A DNA stretch of 64,000 nucleotides from the NCBI RefSeq assembly GCF_000711875.1, contig NZ_JONM01000005.1:186001-250000 (forward strand), given 5' to 3'. Each line of letters starts with the position of its first letter. Position 1 is the first letter of the stretch. Positions 1 through 8,122 of the stretch are shown here, one piece after another. This DNA comes from Andreprevotia chitinilytica DSM 18519. GTDB taxonomy: Bacteria > Pseudomonadota > Gammaproteobacteria > Burkholderiales > Chitinibacteraceae. The position numbers and the translations under genes are program-made. Below the pieces are notes generated by a model. It had not been told where the DNA came from. It saw only the letters and a program-made list of their open reading frames with translations, and did not search any database.

Positions 1-813
1 GTCTGGGGCTATCCGATCGCCATCGAATCCGTCGCACTGGTTTACAACAAGGACTTGGTACCGACCCCGCCGAAGTCATTCGATGACGTGATCGCGCTGG
101 ACAAGAAACTCTCCGCGTCCGGCAAGAAAGCCATCCTGTGGGACTTCACCAACACCTACTTTACCTGGCCGCTCCTGGCTGCAAACGGGGGCTATCCGTT
201 CAAGCAACGGCCTGATGGCACGTACGACGCCGGCAACACCGGCGTGAACAACAAGGGTGCGGTGGCGGGCGTCGATACGCTGATGAAGCTGATCAATGGC
301 GGCGTGATGCCCAAGAGCGCGTCGTATTCCGATATGGAAGCCGGCGTGAACCAAGGCAAGGTCGCCATGATGATCACCGGCCCGTGGGCATGGGAAAACC
401 TGAAGAAGAGCAAGATCAACTTCGGCGTGGCCCCGATTCCTGCCGTCAATGGCAAGCCGGGCGCGCCGTTCGTGGGCGTGATGGGCGCGATGATCAACCA
501 GGCGAGCCCGAACAAGGAACTCGCGGTGGAGTTCATCGAGAACCACATGCTGGCGCTCAAGGGCCTGAAGACCATCAACGACGACGTGCCGCTTGGCGTG
601 CCGGCCAACAAGGCGTTCTTCAACGAGCTGAAGGCTGATCCGAACATCCAGGCCACCATGGCCAGCGCCAAGAACGGCGCGCCGATGCCGAACAACCCGG
701 AAATGGGCAAGTTCTGGTCGACCATGGCTTCCACGCTGCAAAGCGTGACCCAAGGCCGTCAGACCGTGAAGGCTGGGCTGGATGCTGCGGCTGAGCGGAT
801 TACTGCGAAGTAG
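1..813 (+). CDS. malE: maltose/maltodextrin ABC transporter, periplasmic binding protein (3' part)
   Basis: Periplasmic maltose-binding protein that delivers maltodextrins to MalFGK2. The reading frame is open from the first base, so the N-terminus and signal peptide lie outside the window; about 270 C-terminal residues remain. The segment follows E. coli MalE closely: the YPIA...YNKDL start, the PYFTWPL and GGYPFK stretch, the GPWAW ligand-site motif, the PFVGV stretch, the [14 protein letters not shown] segment and the C-terminal GRQTV...RITAK. It is followed by malF and malG in the same direction, separated by repeat-containing gaps, as in a mal operon. No malK is seen in the window. Family assignment is secure; sugar specificity is inferred from the family and the neighbouring amylase. 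Confidence 0.95.
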   Translation, partial: VWGYPIAIESVALVYNKDLVPTPPKSFDDVIALDKKLSASGKKAILWDFTNTYFTWPLLAANGGYPFKQRPDGTYDAGNTGVNNKGAVAGVDTLMKLINGGVMPKSASYSDMEAGVNQGKVAMMITGPWAWENLKKSKINFGVAPIPAVNGKPGAPFVGVMGAMINQASPNKELAVEFIENHMLALKGLKTINDDVPLGVPANKAFFNELKADPNIQATMASAKNGAPMPNNPEMGKFWSTMASTLQSVTQGRQTVKAGLDAAAERITAK

Positions 814-833
814 ACGGCTGTTCGTGCCTCTGT

Positions 834-931
834 TCCCCCCTTTTTGAAGGGGGGCTAGGGGGGATTTCGACGCCATATCAAGTTTTCACCGATGCCGAAA
901 TCCCCCTCAATCCCCCTTCAAAAAGGGGGAG
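834..931. repeat. interspersed inverted repeat, family A copy 1
   Basis: Two hairpin-like arms rich in C5/G5 runs around TTTTTGAAGG face each other about 98 bp apart, each followed or preceded by a GATTTCGACG-like core. Close copies lie at 3817-3914, 17573-17670 and 23561-23690, always between genes. It sits between malE and malF and could fold in mRNA and lower distal expression; that role is inference. Confidence 0.85.
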
Positions 932-1091
932 GCGAAAACCAGAAGCGCTTTGAACACGCAGCACCGCAAGACTTTAAGCAAGCTCCAAGCGCAGGCGCTT
1001 GAAGTAACGATTGAAATGATCAGCAGTCACCAGAAGCAGGGCGCCAAACCCGCCCGGCTTCCGGGTTGTATCCCTAGCTGGAGGATGAGTC

Positions 1092-2720
1092 ATGACGATG
1101 GATGTTGCGCTACGGACGGTCGACAATCAGGTCGGGCTCTCACGGAAAAATATAAGCATGCAACGATTCAATTCGCGCTACGTCTGGTTTGCCTTCGGCG
1201 CGCTGACGTTCCTCGCCGGTCTGTGGTTGATCCTGGCCATCTACCGCATCGGCCATCCTTTTTACGCGCTGGGCGGCCTGGTGCTGCTGGGTGCTTCGAC
1301 CTGGGTTTTCACCTCGGAACGCGCCTACGCCTGGCGCTATCTCTATCCCGGCGTGGCCGCCGTGCTGGTGTTCGTGCTGTTCCCGGCGCTTTACACCATC
1401 GGCAGCGGCTTCACCAATTACAGCTCGACCAATCTGTTGAGCTTTCAACGCGCCACCAGCTATTTCCTCGATCAGAAATACTCGGCCTCGGGCGATGAAG
1501 GCCAGCTGACCCTGTCGCTTTATCCGCTGCTGGTCAGCACCGATAAACGCGATCGGGCCAATGAGCGCTACATCGTGTATGTCGAAAACGCCCAGGGCAA
1601 AGCGTGGCAATCCGAGCCGATGGTGCTCAGGGGCGCGGATGCTTCGACCCTCAAGCTCAAGCCAGCTGAACATGCGCCCAGCGGCGACAAAGCCGGCCTC
1701 AAGGACGTGATCGCGCATCAGGCCACGCTCAAGACACTGGCGCTCAAGCTGCCGGACGACGCCGATGAGTTCCGCCTTTCCGGGCTGACCAAGTTCGCCA
1801 AGATGGAGCCGCTCTACAAGCAGAATGCCGATGGCTCGCTGACCAACGCGCAGAACCACGATGTCCTCAAGCCCGACTTCAAGACCGGTTTTTACACCAG
1901 CCTCGCCAGTGGCGAAAAAGTCGCACCGGGCTTCAAGGTCAACATCGGCTTCGGCAACTTCGAGCGGCTGTTCTCCAGCCACGAATTCCGTGGCCCGCTG
2001 GTGAAGATCTTTATCTGGACGGTGGTATTCGCCTTTCTCACCGTCGTGTTCTGTTTCGTGGTCGGCTTCACGCTGGCATCGATCCTCAACTGGGAAGGGC
2101 TCAAGTTCAAAGCCGTGTACCGCGTGTTGCTGTTCCTGCCGTACGCCGTGCCGGGCTTTATCTCGATCCTGATTTTCCGGGGCTTGTTCAACGAGAACTT
2201 CGGTGAAATCAACTTGGTGCTCAACCAGCTGTTCGGCCTGAAACCGCAGTGGTTCTCCGATCCGCTGCTGGCCAAGATCATGCTGCTGCTGGTCAATACC
2301 TGGCTGGGTTACCCGTACATGATGCTGCTGTGCATGGGCCTGATCAAATCGATCCCGTCCGATCTGTATGAGGTATCCGCAATCAACGGCGGCGGGGTGT
2401 GGACCAACCTGACGCAGATTACGCTGCCGCTGATCATGAAGCCGATCATGCCGCTGCTGATCGCCTCGTTCGCCTTCAACTTCAACAACTTCGTGCTGAT
2501 CTCGCTGCTGACGGGCGGCCTGCCGGACTTCACCGACAGCATCGCGCCGGCTGGTTCGACCGACATTCTGGTGTCGTACACCTACCGTGTCGCCTTCCAG
2601 GATTCGGGCCAGAACTTCGGCTTGGCCGCCGCGATCTCGACCGTGATCTTCGCGCTGGTGGCGATCCTCTCGATCATCAACCTGAAGCTGACGCGTGTGA
2701 ACGCGCAAGAAAAACGCTAA
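1092..2720 (+). CDS. malF: maltose/maltodextrin ABC transporter permease MalF
   Basis: Inner-membrane permease of the maltodextrin importer, 542 residues (E. coli MalF is 514). Three N-terminal membrane segments come first, then a large periplasmic P2-type loop at about residues 110-290. The transmembrane core and EAA loop follow, with YEVSAINGGG near residues 420-430 as the MalK docking site. The start at 1092 has a GAGGA ribosome site at the right distance; a later ATG at 1158 is possible but poorer. It pairs with MalG downstream and receives ligand from MalE. The 278-bp gap from malE carries a family A repeat. Assignment is by family resemblance across the whole length. Confidence 0.93.
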   Translation: MTMDVALRTVDNQVGLSRKNISMQRFNSRYVWFAFGALTFLAGLWLILAIYRIGHPFYALGGLVLLGASTWVFTSERAYAWRYLYPGVAAVLVFVLFPALYTIGSGFTNYSSTNLLSFQRATSYFLDQKYSASGDEGQLTLSLYPLLVSTDKRDRANERYIVYVENAQGKAWQSEPMVLRGADASTLKLKPAEHAPSGDKAGLKDVIAHQATLKTLALKLPDDADEFRLSGLTKFAKMEPLYKQNADGSLTNAQNHDVLKPDFKTGFYTSLASGEKVAPGFKVNIGFGNFERLFSSHEFRGPLVKIFIWTVVFAFLTVVFCFVVGFTLASILNWEGLKFKAVYRVLLFLPYAVPGFISILIFRGLFNENFGEINLVLNQLFGLKPQWFSDPLLAKIMLLLVNTWLGYPYMMLLCMGLIKSIPSDLYEVSAINGGGVWTNLTQITLPLIMKPIMPLLIASFAFNFNNFVLISLLTGGLPDFTDSIAPAGSTDILVSYTYRVAFQDSGQNFGLAAAISTVIFALVAILSIINLKLTRVNAQEKR

Positions 2721-2729
2721 GGCATTTGT

Positions 2730-2837
2730 CCCCTCTCCCACGTGTGGGAGAGGGCTAGGGAGAGGGTGGTGAAAAGAACTCTGCAATTGGTACGACCCTC
2801 TCCCCCGGCCCCTCTCCCATAAATGGGCGAGGGGAGA
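2730..2837. repeat. interspersed inverted repeat, family B copy 1
   Basis: Arms built on CCCTCTCCCAC...GTGGGAGAGGG face each other across about 40 bp in the malF-malG gap. A related copy lies at 20296-20402. It contains no gene. Confidence 0.85.
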
Positions 2838-2872
2838 AAACAGACTAGCAATAAGCTTTAAAGGAAAGTCCC

Positions 2873-3763
2873 ATGTCCATGGTTCTTGATAAATCACATG
2901 GCACCAAGGTGTTGCTCGCGCACGCTGGCCTGATCGCCTTCCTGGTGCTGACCTTGTTCCCGTTCCTGATGATCGTCTCGATCTCGCTGCGCGCCGGCAA
3001 CTTCGCCGCTGGTAGTCTGATCCCGGAGCATTTCAGTCTGGAGCATTGGAAGCTCGCGCTCGGCATGGGGTATATGGATGACTCCGGCCGCTGGATCGAT
3101 CCGCCATTCCCGGTGCTGCGCTGGCTGTGGAACTCGATCAAGGTCGCCGGCATCACCGCCGCCGTGGTGCTGCTGCTGTCTACCACTTGCGCCTACGCCT
3201 TCGCCCGGCTGCGCTTCAAAGGCCGGCAATTGGGATTGAACGCGCTGTTCCTGATGCAGATGTTCCCGGCCGTGCTATCGCTGATTGCCATCTACGCGAT
3301 CTTCGATCAGATCGGTAGTTATGTGCCTTGGTTGGGCATCGATAGCCACGGCAGTCTGGTATTGGCCTATGCCGGCGGTATTGCCATGCATATCTGGACC
3401 ATCAAAGGCTATTTCGACACCGTGCCGGTGGAAATCGAAGAAGCCGCCCGGGTCGATGGCGCAACGCATTTCCAGGCATTCCGTTATGTATTGCTGCCGA
3501 TGGCCGCGCCGATTCTGGTGGTCGTATTTCTGCTGGCCTTTATTGGCGCGATTATCGAATACCCGGTGGCATCGGTATTGCTGCACCAAGAGCAAAACCT
3601 CACGCTGGCGGTGGGTTCCAAACTGTATTTGTATACGCAGAATTATCTCTGGGGCGATTTCGCCGCAGCGGCAATCCTCTCCGGGCTGCCGATTACCGTT
3701 GTCTTTCTCTTCGCTCAAAGGTTCATGCTTAGCGGATTAACCTCAGGCGGGGTCAAGGGCTGA
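2873..3763 (+). CDS. malG: maltose/maltodextrin ABC transporter permease MalG
   Basis: Second permease of the maltodextrin importer, 296 residues, the same length as E. coli MalG. It has six predicted membrane segments and the EAA loop [16 protein letters not shown] near residues 186-201, which contacts the ATPase. The C-terminal end, LTSGGVKG, matches the conserved MalG tail that reaches into the translocation path. The ATG at 2873 is preceded by AAGGAAA at 2861. The ATPase MalK is not in the window and must be encoded elsewhere or upstream. Confidence 0.95.
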   Translation: MSMVLDKSHGTKVLLAHAGLIAFLVLTLFPFLMIVSISLRAGNFAAGSLIPEHFSLEHWKLALGMGYMDDSGRWIDPPFPVLRWLWNSIKVAGITAAVVLLLSTTCAYAFARLRFKGRQLGLNALFLMQMFPAVLSLIAIYAIFDQIGSYVPWLGIDSHGSLVLAYAGGIAMHIWTIKGYFDTVPVEIEEAARVDGATHFQAFRYVLLPMAAPILVVVFLLAFIGAIIEYPVASVLLHQEQNLTLAVGSKLYLYTQNYLWGDFAAAAILSGLPITVVFLFAQRFMLSGLTSGGVKG

Positions 3764-3816
3764 TAGGCCGTTCAAAATCTCGCTAACGGCCTGTTTAAAG
3801 CGCTGCAGCTTTTTGC

Positions 3817-3914
3817 CTCCCCCTTTTTCGAAGGGGGATTGAGGGGGATTTCGACGTCATTGCAATTTGAGATGCCGCAGAAATCCCCCCTAGCCCCCCT
3901 TCAAAAAGGGGGGA
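3817..3914. repeat. interspersed inverted repeat, family A copy 2
   Basis: Same element as at 834-931: a CCCCCTTTTT...AAGGGGG arm, a central GATTTCGACG core and the opposite arm TTCAAAAAGGGGGG. It lies just after malG, in the long gap before the amylase gene. Confidence 0.85.
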
Positions 3915-4053
3915 TGGCAGCGTAAAACGTTGCCGGGAGAGATTCTGAACAAGCACCAAGGCGTTGCTAGCATCCGTTACACAACTGCGTAACGCGTGCT
4001 AACAGCAGCTGTAGCAGCATGAAGCAGTAGTTCTTCCTCAGTAACACGCTTTC

Positions 4054-4082
4054 AGCCGGCCCGTCATGGGCCGGCTTTTTTT
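4054..4082 (+). terminator. rho-independent terminator of the mal operon
   Basis: A perfect 9-bp GC-rich stem (AGCCGGCCC / GGGCCGGCT) with a 5-nt loop is followed by a run of seven T. It lies 290 bp after malG and closes the malEFG unit. Confidence 0.9.
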
Positions 4083-4107
4083 ATCTCTATAGGGTGAGAG
4101 TCTTGTT

Positions 4108-4147
4108 TTCAAATCGGTTTGAATATGAGTTCAAATAGCGGTTTGAA
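4108..4147. promoter_or_regulatory. tandem operator-like dyads upstream of amylase gene
   Basis: Two palindromes, TTCAAA-TCGG-TTTGAA (4108-4123) and TTCAAA-TAGCGG-TTTGAA (4130-4147), form an imperfect direct repeat of about 22 bp. A third perfect palindrome, TTTCAATTGAAA, is at 4293-4304. They lie between the mal terminator and the amylase start, where a sugar-responsive repressor or activator could bind. The regulator itself is not identified in the window. The rest of 4083-4358 shows no gene. Confidence 0.55.
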
Positions 4148-4358
4148 TGAGAGCTTCTGTTGTGCGCTGCATTTCATAAAAAAGGGTTGGAGAGAACGAG
4201 CCGATATGCCGTAACACTGCACGGAGGGAATGGAACGATCCAGAGAGTCAATCTGCAGTCTTGCCTGTTTTTCAGAATATTCATTGAAGTGATTTCAATT
4301 GAAAGCAGAGCGACTCACCCGTAGGGGCGTGAGTTGCCCTAAAAACGGAGTGAGTAAG

Positions 4359-7034
4359 ATGAAGCTAATCAAGTTTTTGACCATTCCCGCCTTGCTGGCG
4401 GCAGCGTTGGGCACCACACCCGCCCAGGCCGCATCGGAATGGAAGCCGGGCGTGCCGCGTACGGCCTATACCACCTTGTTTGAGTGGAGCTGGGATTCGA
4501 TCGCCAAGGAATGCACCAACTTCCTCGGCCCCAAGGGTTATGCGGCGGTGCAGGTCTCGCCGCCGCATGAAGCGATCACCGGTTCGCAATGGTGGACTCG
4601 CTACCAACCGGTGAGCTACCAACTGGTTTCGCGCAGCGGCAATCGCGCGCAATTCCAGAATATGGTCAGCACTTGCGCGGCGGCCGGTGTCGATGTCTAT
4701 GTCGATACCGTGACCAACCACATGGCTTCCGCCAGCGGCACCGGCACGGCTGGCTCGACCTTTACCGCACGCTCATTCCCGGCCGTGCCCTATGGCAGCA
4801 GCGATTTCCACACGCCGCAATGCACGATCCAGAGCAGCGATTACAGCAGCAACCGCTACAACGTCACCCACTGTGACCTGAACAACCTGCCTGATCTCAA
4901 TACCGGCAGCAGCTACGTGCAGGGCAAGATCGCCGCCTATATGAATGATCTGCGCTCGCTCGGTGTGGCCGGCTTCCGCATGGATGCCGCCAAGCATATC
5001 GATCCGGCCGATCTGGCTGCGATCAAGAGCCTGGTGCCCGGCAGTTACTTCTTTACGCAGGAAGTGCTGCGCGACGGCACGGTCGGCTCCGCCACCAGCG
5101 GCGATATGCTGGCCTACCAGAACATCGGCACCATCAACGAGTTCAATTACGTTTACGCGATGAAGAACTCCTTCCTGAATACCAACGGCTTCAATATGTC
5201 GACGTTGCCGACCGAGTTCTCCACCTGGGGCTTCCTGCCGTCGGCCAAGGCCACCGTGTTCGTCGACAACCACGATACCGAACGCACCGCCTGCAGCAGC
5301 TGGGCTCCCGGCGGCGTGTGCGATTCGCTCAGCACCTACAACGGCGACAAGCTCTACCTCGCCAACGTATTCATGCTGGCCTACGACTATGGCTACCCGA
5401 GCGTGGCATCCGGCTATTACTTCGCCGATCACGATTCCGGCTCGCCGTCGTCCCAACCGTATAACGGCACTGAAACCGTACCGGCCAACTGCAGTAGCAC
5501 GTTCGATACCAGCAAATGGGACTGCGTCCACCGCGATCGTCGCGTCGCCAATATGGTCGGCTTCCGTAACTACGTGAGCGGTGCATCGGTCACCAATTGG
5601 GTGACAGGGGATTCCAACCAGATCGCGTTTGCCCGCAGCGGCAAGGGCTTTGTCGCCATCAATAACAGCAGCAGCACCTGGCAGAACACCTTTACCACCA
5701 CGCTGGCGGATGGCAGCTACTGCAACGTGCTCGCGTCCGATAACCCGGAAACCGGCAGCTGCTCCGGCACAACCGTGACCGTGAGCGGCGGGCAAGTCAC
5801 ACTGAGCATTGCACCGTCCACCGGCGTTGCCCTGCACATCGGTGCCAAGGCAGTCACCGATACGACCGCGCCATCCGTACCGACCGGGCTTGCATCCAGC
5901 AGCGTGACCGCCTCCGGCGCCACCCTGAGCTGGACGGCCTCGACCGACAACGTCGGCGTGACCGGCTACAAGGTCTACCGCAACGGTACGCAGATCGGCA
6001 CCAGCACAAGCACCAGCTACACCGACACCAGCGCCGCCGCATCGACTGCTTATAGCTACACGGTCGCCGCGTACGATGCAGCCGGTAACACCTCCGCCGC
6101 CAGCAGCGCTGTCTCTGTCACTACCAGCGCCGGCAATAACGCAGTCGTCTACTACTACCGGACCGACTGGACTGCCGTGAACATCCATTACGGCATCAAC
6201 GGCACCTGGACCACCTCGCCGGGCGTCGCCATGACTCAGGCGTGCACGGGCTATTGGACTCGCACCGTCAGCCTCGGCACGGCAACGAGCTTCACGGTCG
6301 ACTTCAACAACGGCACCACATGGGATAACAACAGCAGCGCCAACTACACGCTCGGCACCGGCACCACGCTGGTCAAGAGCGGCGTCGTGACATCCAACGC
6401 CGCCAACCCCTGCGCCGCCGCCGACACCACCGCACCCACCGTCCCGACCGGCCTCACCAGCACCGCCGTAGGCAGCAATACGGTCGCGCTGAGCTGGACG
6501 GCCTCGACCGATAACGTCGGCGTGACTGGCTACAAGGTCTACCGCAACGGCACGCAAGTAGGCACCACGACCACCACCAGCTACACCGACAGCGGCCTGA
6601 GCGCATCCACCGCCTACAGCTACACCGTCGCCGCGTACGACGCTGCCGGCAACACCTCTGCCGTCAGCACAGCTTTGTCGGTAACGACCTCCGCCAGCAC
6701 GGCCTGCAACGTGAGCGTGACCTTCACCATTGCCAACGCCAACACGGTGACTGGTCAAAACATCTATGTGGCCGGCAACCAGACGGCGCTCGGCAACTGG
6801 ACCCCAGCCAGCGCCTTCGCCCTGACGATCCAGGGCAGCGGCGCCAACGTGCCGTGGACCGGCACCGTCACGCTGCCAGCCAGCACGGCGATTCAATACA
6901 AGTACATCAAATACAACCCGACCACTGCCGCCGTGACGTGGGAAAGCAGCCAATCCACCACCAGCGGTAATCGCGAGTTCACGACATCGAGCACTTGCGG
7001 CGCGACGCAATCGCAGAGCGACGGCAATTTCTAA
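4359..7034 (+). CDS. secreted modular alpha-amylase (GH13, Fn3, CBM25-like, Fn3, CBM20)
   Basis: Endo-acting starch hydrolase, 891 residues, exported by Sec. The start at 4359 follows GGAG by 8 bases and gives a clean signal peptide ending in AQA at about residue 24; the frame extends 20 codons upstream but that stretch lacks a ribosome site. The GH13 barrel has region I DTVTNH, the nucleophile Asp209 in GFRMDAAKH, the acid/base Glu235 in FTQEVL and Asp306 in FVDNHD. After the catalytic C-domain (to about residue 505) come an Fn3 domain, a CBM25/26-like starch-binding domain with YYYRTDW and WDNN, a second nearly identical Fn3 domain and a C-terminal CBM20 with ALGNW. It should feed maltodextrins to MalEFG. 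The module calls are by eye; the CBM25 versus CBM26 choice is uncertain. Confidence 0.93.
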   Translation: MKLIKFLTIPALLAAALGTTPAQAASEWKPGVPRTAYTTLFEWSWDSIAKECTNFLGPKGYAAVQVSPPHEAITGSQWWTRYQPVSYQLVSRSGNRAQFQNMVSTCAAAGVDVYVDTVTNHMASASGTGTAGSTFTARSFPAVPYGSSDFHTPQCTIQSSDYSSNRYNVTHCDLNNLPDLNTGSSYVQGKIAAYMNDLRSLGVAGFRMDAAKHIDPADLAAIKSLVPGSYFFTQEVLRDGTVGSATSGDMLAYQNIGTINEFNYVYAMKNSFLNTNGFNMSTLPTEFSTWGFLPSAKATVFVDNHDTERTACSSWAPGGVCDSLSTYNGDKLYLANVFMLAYDYGYPSVASGYYFADHDSGSPSSQPYNGTETVPANCSSTFDTSKWDCVHRDRRVANMVGFRNYVSGASVTNWVTGDSNQIAFARSGKGFVAINNSSSTWQNTFTTTLADGSYCNVLASDNPETGSCSGTTVTVSGGQVTLSIAPSTGVALHIGAKAVTDTTAPSVPTGLASSSVTASGATLSWTASTDNVGVTGYKVYRNGTQIGTSTSTSYTDTSAAASTAYSYTVAAYDAAGNTSAASSAVSVTTSAGNNAVVYYYRTDWTAVNIHYGINGTWTTSPGVAMTQACTGYWTRTVSLGTATSFTVDFNNGTTWDNNSSANYTLGTGTTLVKSGVVTSNAANPCAAADTTAPTVPTGLTSTAVGSNTVALSWTASTDNVGVTGYKVYRNGTQVGTTTTTSYTDSGLSASTAYSYTVAAYDAAGNTSAVSTALSVTTSASTACNVSVTFTIANANTVTGQNIYVAGNQTALGNWTPASAFALTIQGSGANVPWTGTVTLPASTAIQYKYIKYNPTTAAVTWESSQSTTSGNREFTTSSTCGATQSQSDGNF

Positions 7035-7039
7035 GCTTG

Positions 7040-7125
7040 GTAGGGCGGGTCGTTTGACCCGCGCAGGGCGGATGCGTGGTGTGTTCGCGAATTTGCGGGT
7101 TACGCCTTCCGGCCAACCCGAGCTA
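7040..7125. repeat. interspersed inverted repeat, family C copy 1
   Basis: Starts GTAGGGCGGGTCGTTTGACC and ends with the opposed ACCCGAGCTAC, so it can form a long hairpin with an internal one. A copy lies at 13288-13373 and a short relative at 29420-29446. It follows the amylase stop codon directly. Confidence 0.8.
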
Positions 7126-7156
7126 CACAACTCGCATTTGCCCTTGCCCTTTGGAG

Positions 7157-7187
7157 TCCAGCTTCTTTGTTGAAGCTGGATTTTTTA
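7157..7187 (+). terminator. rho-independent terminator after amylase gene
   Basis: Stem TCCAGCTTC / GAAGCTGGA with a 6-nt loop, then six T. It lies about 120 bp after the amylase stop. Confidence 0.88.
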
Positions 7188-7535
7188 TGCGCATAGCTGC
7201 GCAGTCACAACATCAGAGCGCGGCAGAGAAGCCAAGTACACGTTGCCCGGACGGGGTTTCGTTCCCCAGCAGTGAGTAGGGTAGGTCGGGTTTGCTTCGT
7301 CTCTTTCCACTGCGCACAACATGATCAGCCGCTCGCCAAGATAGGTCGTGATCTCAAATTTGTAAGTCTTTTTGTCAGCGTTGGCCGTAAGGGAAAAAGC
7401 GTTGACGTCAAATAATGTCGCAGGCATGATTCCGCGGTTTTGCTTCCGAGTGGATTTCAACCCGCTCGCCTCCGTTGTCTCTTTTACAGTTTGGTTGGTG
7501 CGGGAGCGCGAGGCTGCTTTTTTTGACCGAAACAT
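7185..7535 (-). CDS. doubtful hypothetical protein
   Basis: An open frame of 116 codons convergent with the amylase gene. The product is not recognised and shows no signal peptide or membrane segment. No convincing ribosome site precedes the first ATG; an internal ATG at 7427 would leave 80 residues. The second half, from about YKFEITTYLGERL to the C-terminus, reads protein-like, but the frame could be chance or a decayed gene. Apart from this, 7188-7560 shows nothing recognisable. Confidence 0.25.
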   Translation of the reverse strand: MFRSKKAASRSRTNQTVKETTEASGLKSTRKQNRGIMPATLFDVNAFSLTANADKKTYKFEITTYLGERLIMLCAVERDEANPTYPTHCWGTKPRPGNVYLASLPRSDVVTAQLCA

Positions 7536-7560
7536 TTTTTAAATTAGTCTGGAATTAAAA

Positions 7561-7911
7561 ATGAAATCACTGAAATTCATAATTGGCTTCGTTTTGTTTT
7601 TGTTGGTTGGTGGGTCGGCCTTGGCCGCGCAATCTACTGTAAATGGCGCAAAAGTCACGAATATCTATACATTTAATCAATACGGTGGCGGCGATGTAGC
7701 GATCGTTTTGGATACGCCTCCTGCCGGTTGTGGCGGGATCTGGCTTACAAAGTCTGATCCAGGCTACACCTCGAACTTTGCACTCATTATGCTGGCGGTA
7801 ACGACCAAGACCCCGATTAGCGTGGTTGCTCTTACTGATCAAGTGTGGACTGGCACTAATAGTCCGGTTTATTGCAAAGTGTTTTATATTCAATCAGTGG
7901 TTAGCTACTGA
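7561..7911 (+). CDS. small secreted protein of unknown function
   Basis: 116 residues with a typical Sec signal peptide (positive N-terminus, hydrophobic core, cleavage near LAA at about residue 22). The mature part of about 94 residues has two Cys (in PAGCGG and VYCKV), which could form a disulfide in the periplasm or outside. The pattern of a short beta-rich exported domain with CGGIWL and a C-terminal YCKVFYI is distinctive, but I cannot assign a function. Base composition is more AT-rich than in neighbouring core genes, which fits the start of an accessory island. It lies about 200 bp upstream of the RHS genes and may or may not be linked to them. Confidence 0.7.
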   Translation: MKSLKFIIGFVLFLLVGGSALAAQSTVNGAKVTNIYTFNQYGGGDVAIVLDTPPAGCGGIWLTKSDPGYTSNFALIMLAVTTKTPISVVALTDQVWTGTNSPVYCKVFYIQSVVSY

Positions 7912-8122
7912 GTAGAACGGCGGTGGCGTGAAGTACTGAAATATACCTGCCATGCATTGGCTGGTATTGGGATGCAATGTATGGGTATAGGCTTGTCAAT
8001 GACAATTTAGTGCGATGAACGCTTATGGCTGTACCGCACGATCTGCCGCGCAAGTTTATATCCCATATTTTTCTGTGGTAAGAATTCCTGCGACGTAAAC
8101 GTAATATTTGAAGGCGGCTTGT

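Noticed and set aside
1140-2897. Long open frame on the minus strand opposite malF
   Set aside because: It is the complement of a high-GC gene whose product matches MalF throughout; the translated sequence is rich in Arg, Gln and His as usual for shadow frames.
4773-7130. 785-codon minus-strand frame opposite the amylase gene
   Set aside because: Low-complexity Gly/Ala/Arg/Val product from the complement of the repeated Fn3 and CBM domains; the plus-strand reading has catalytic motifs and a signal peptide.
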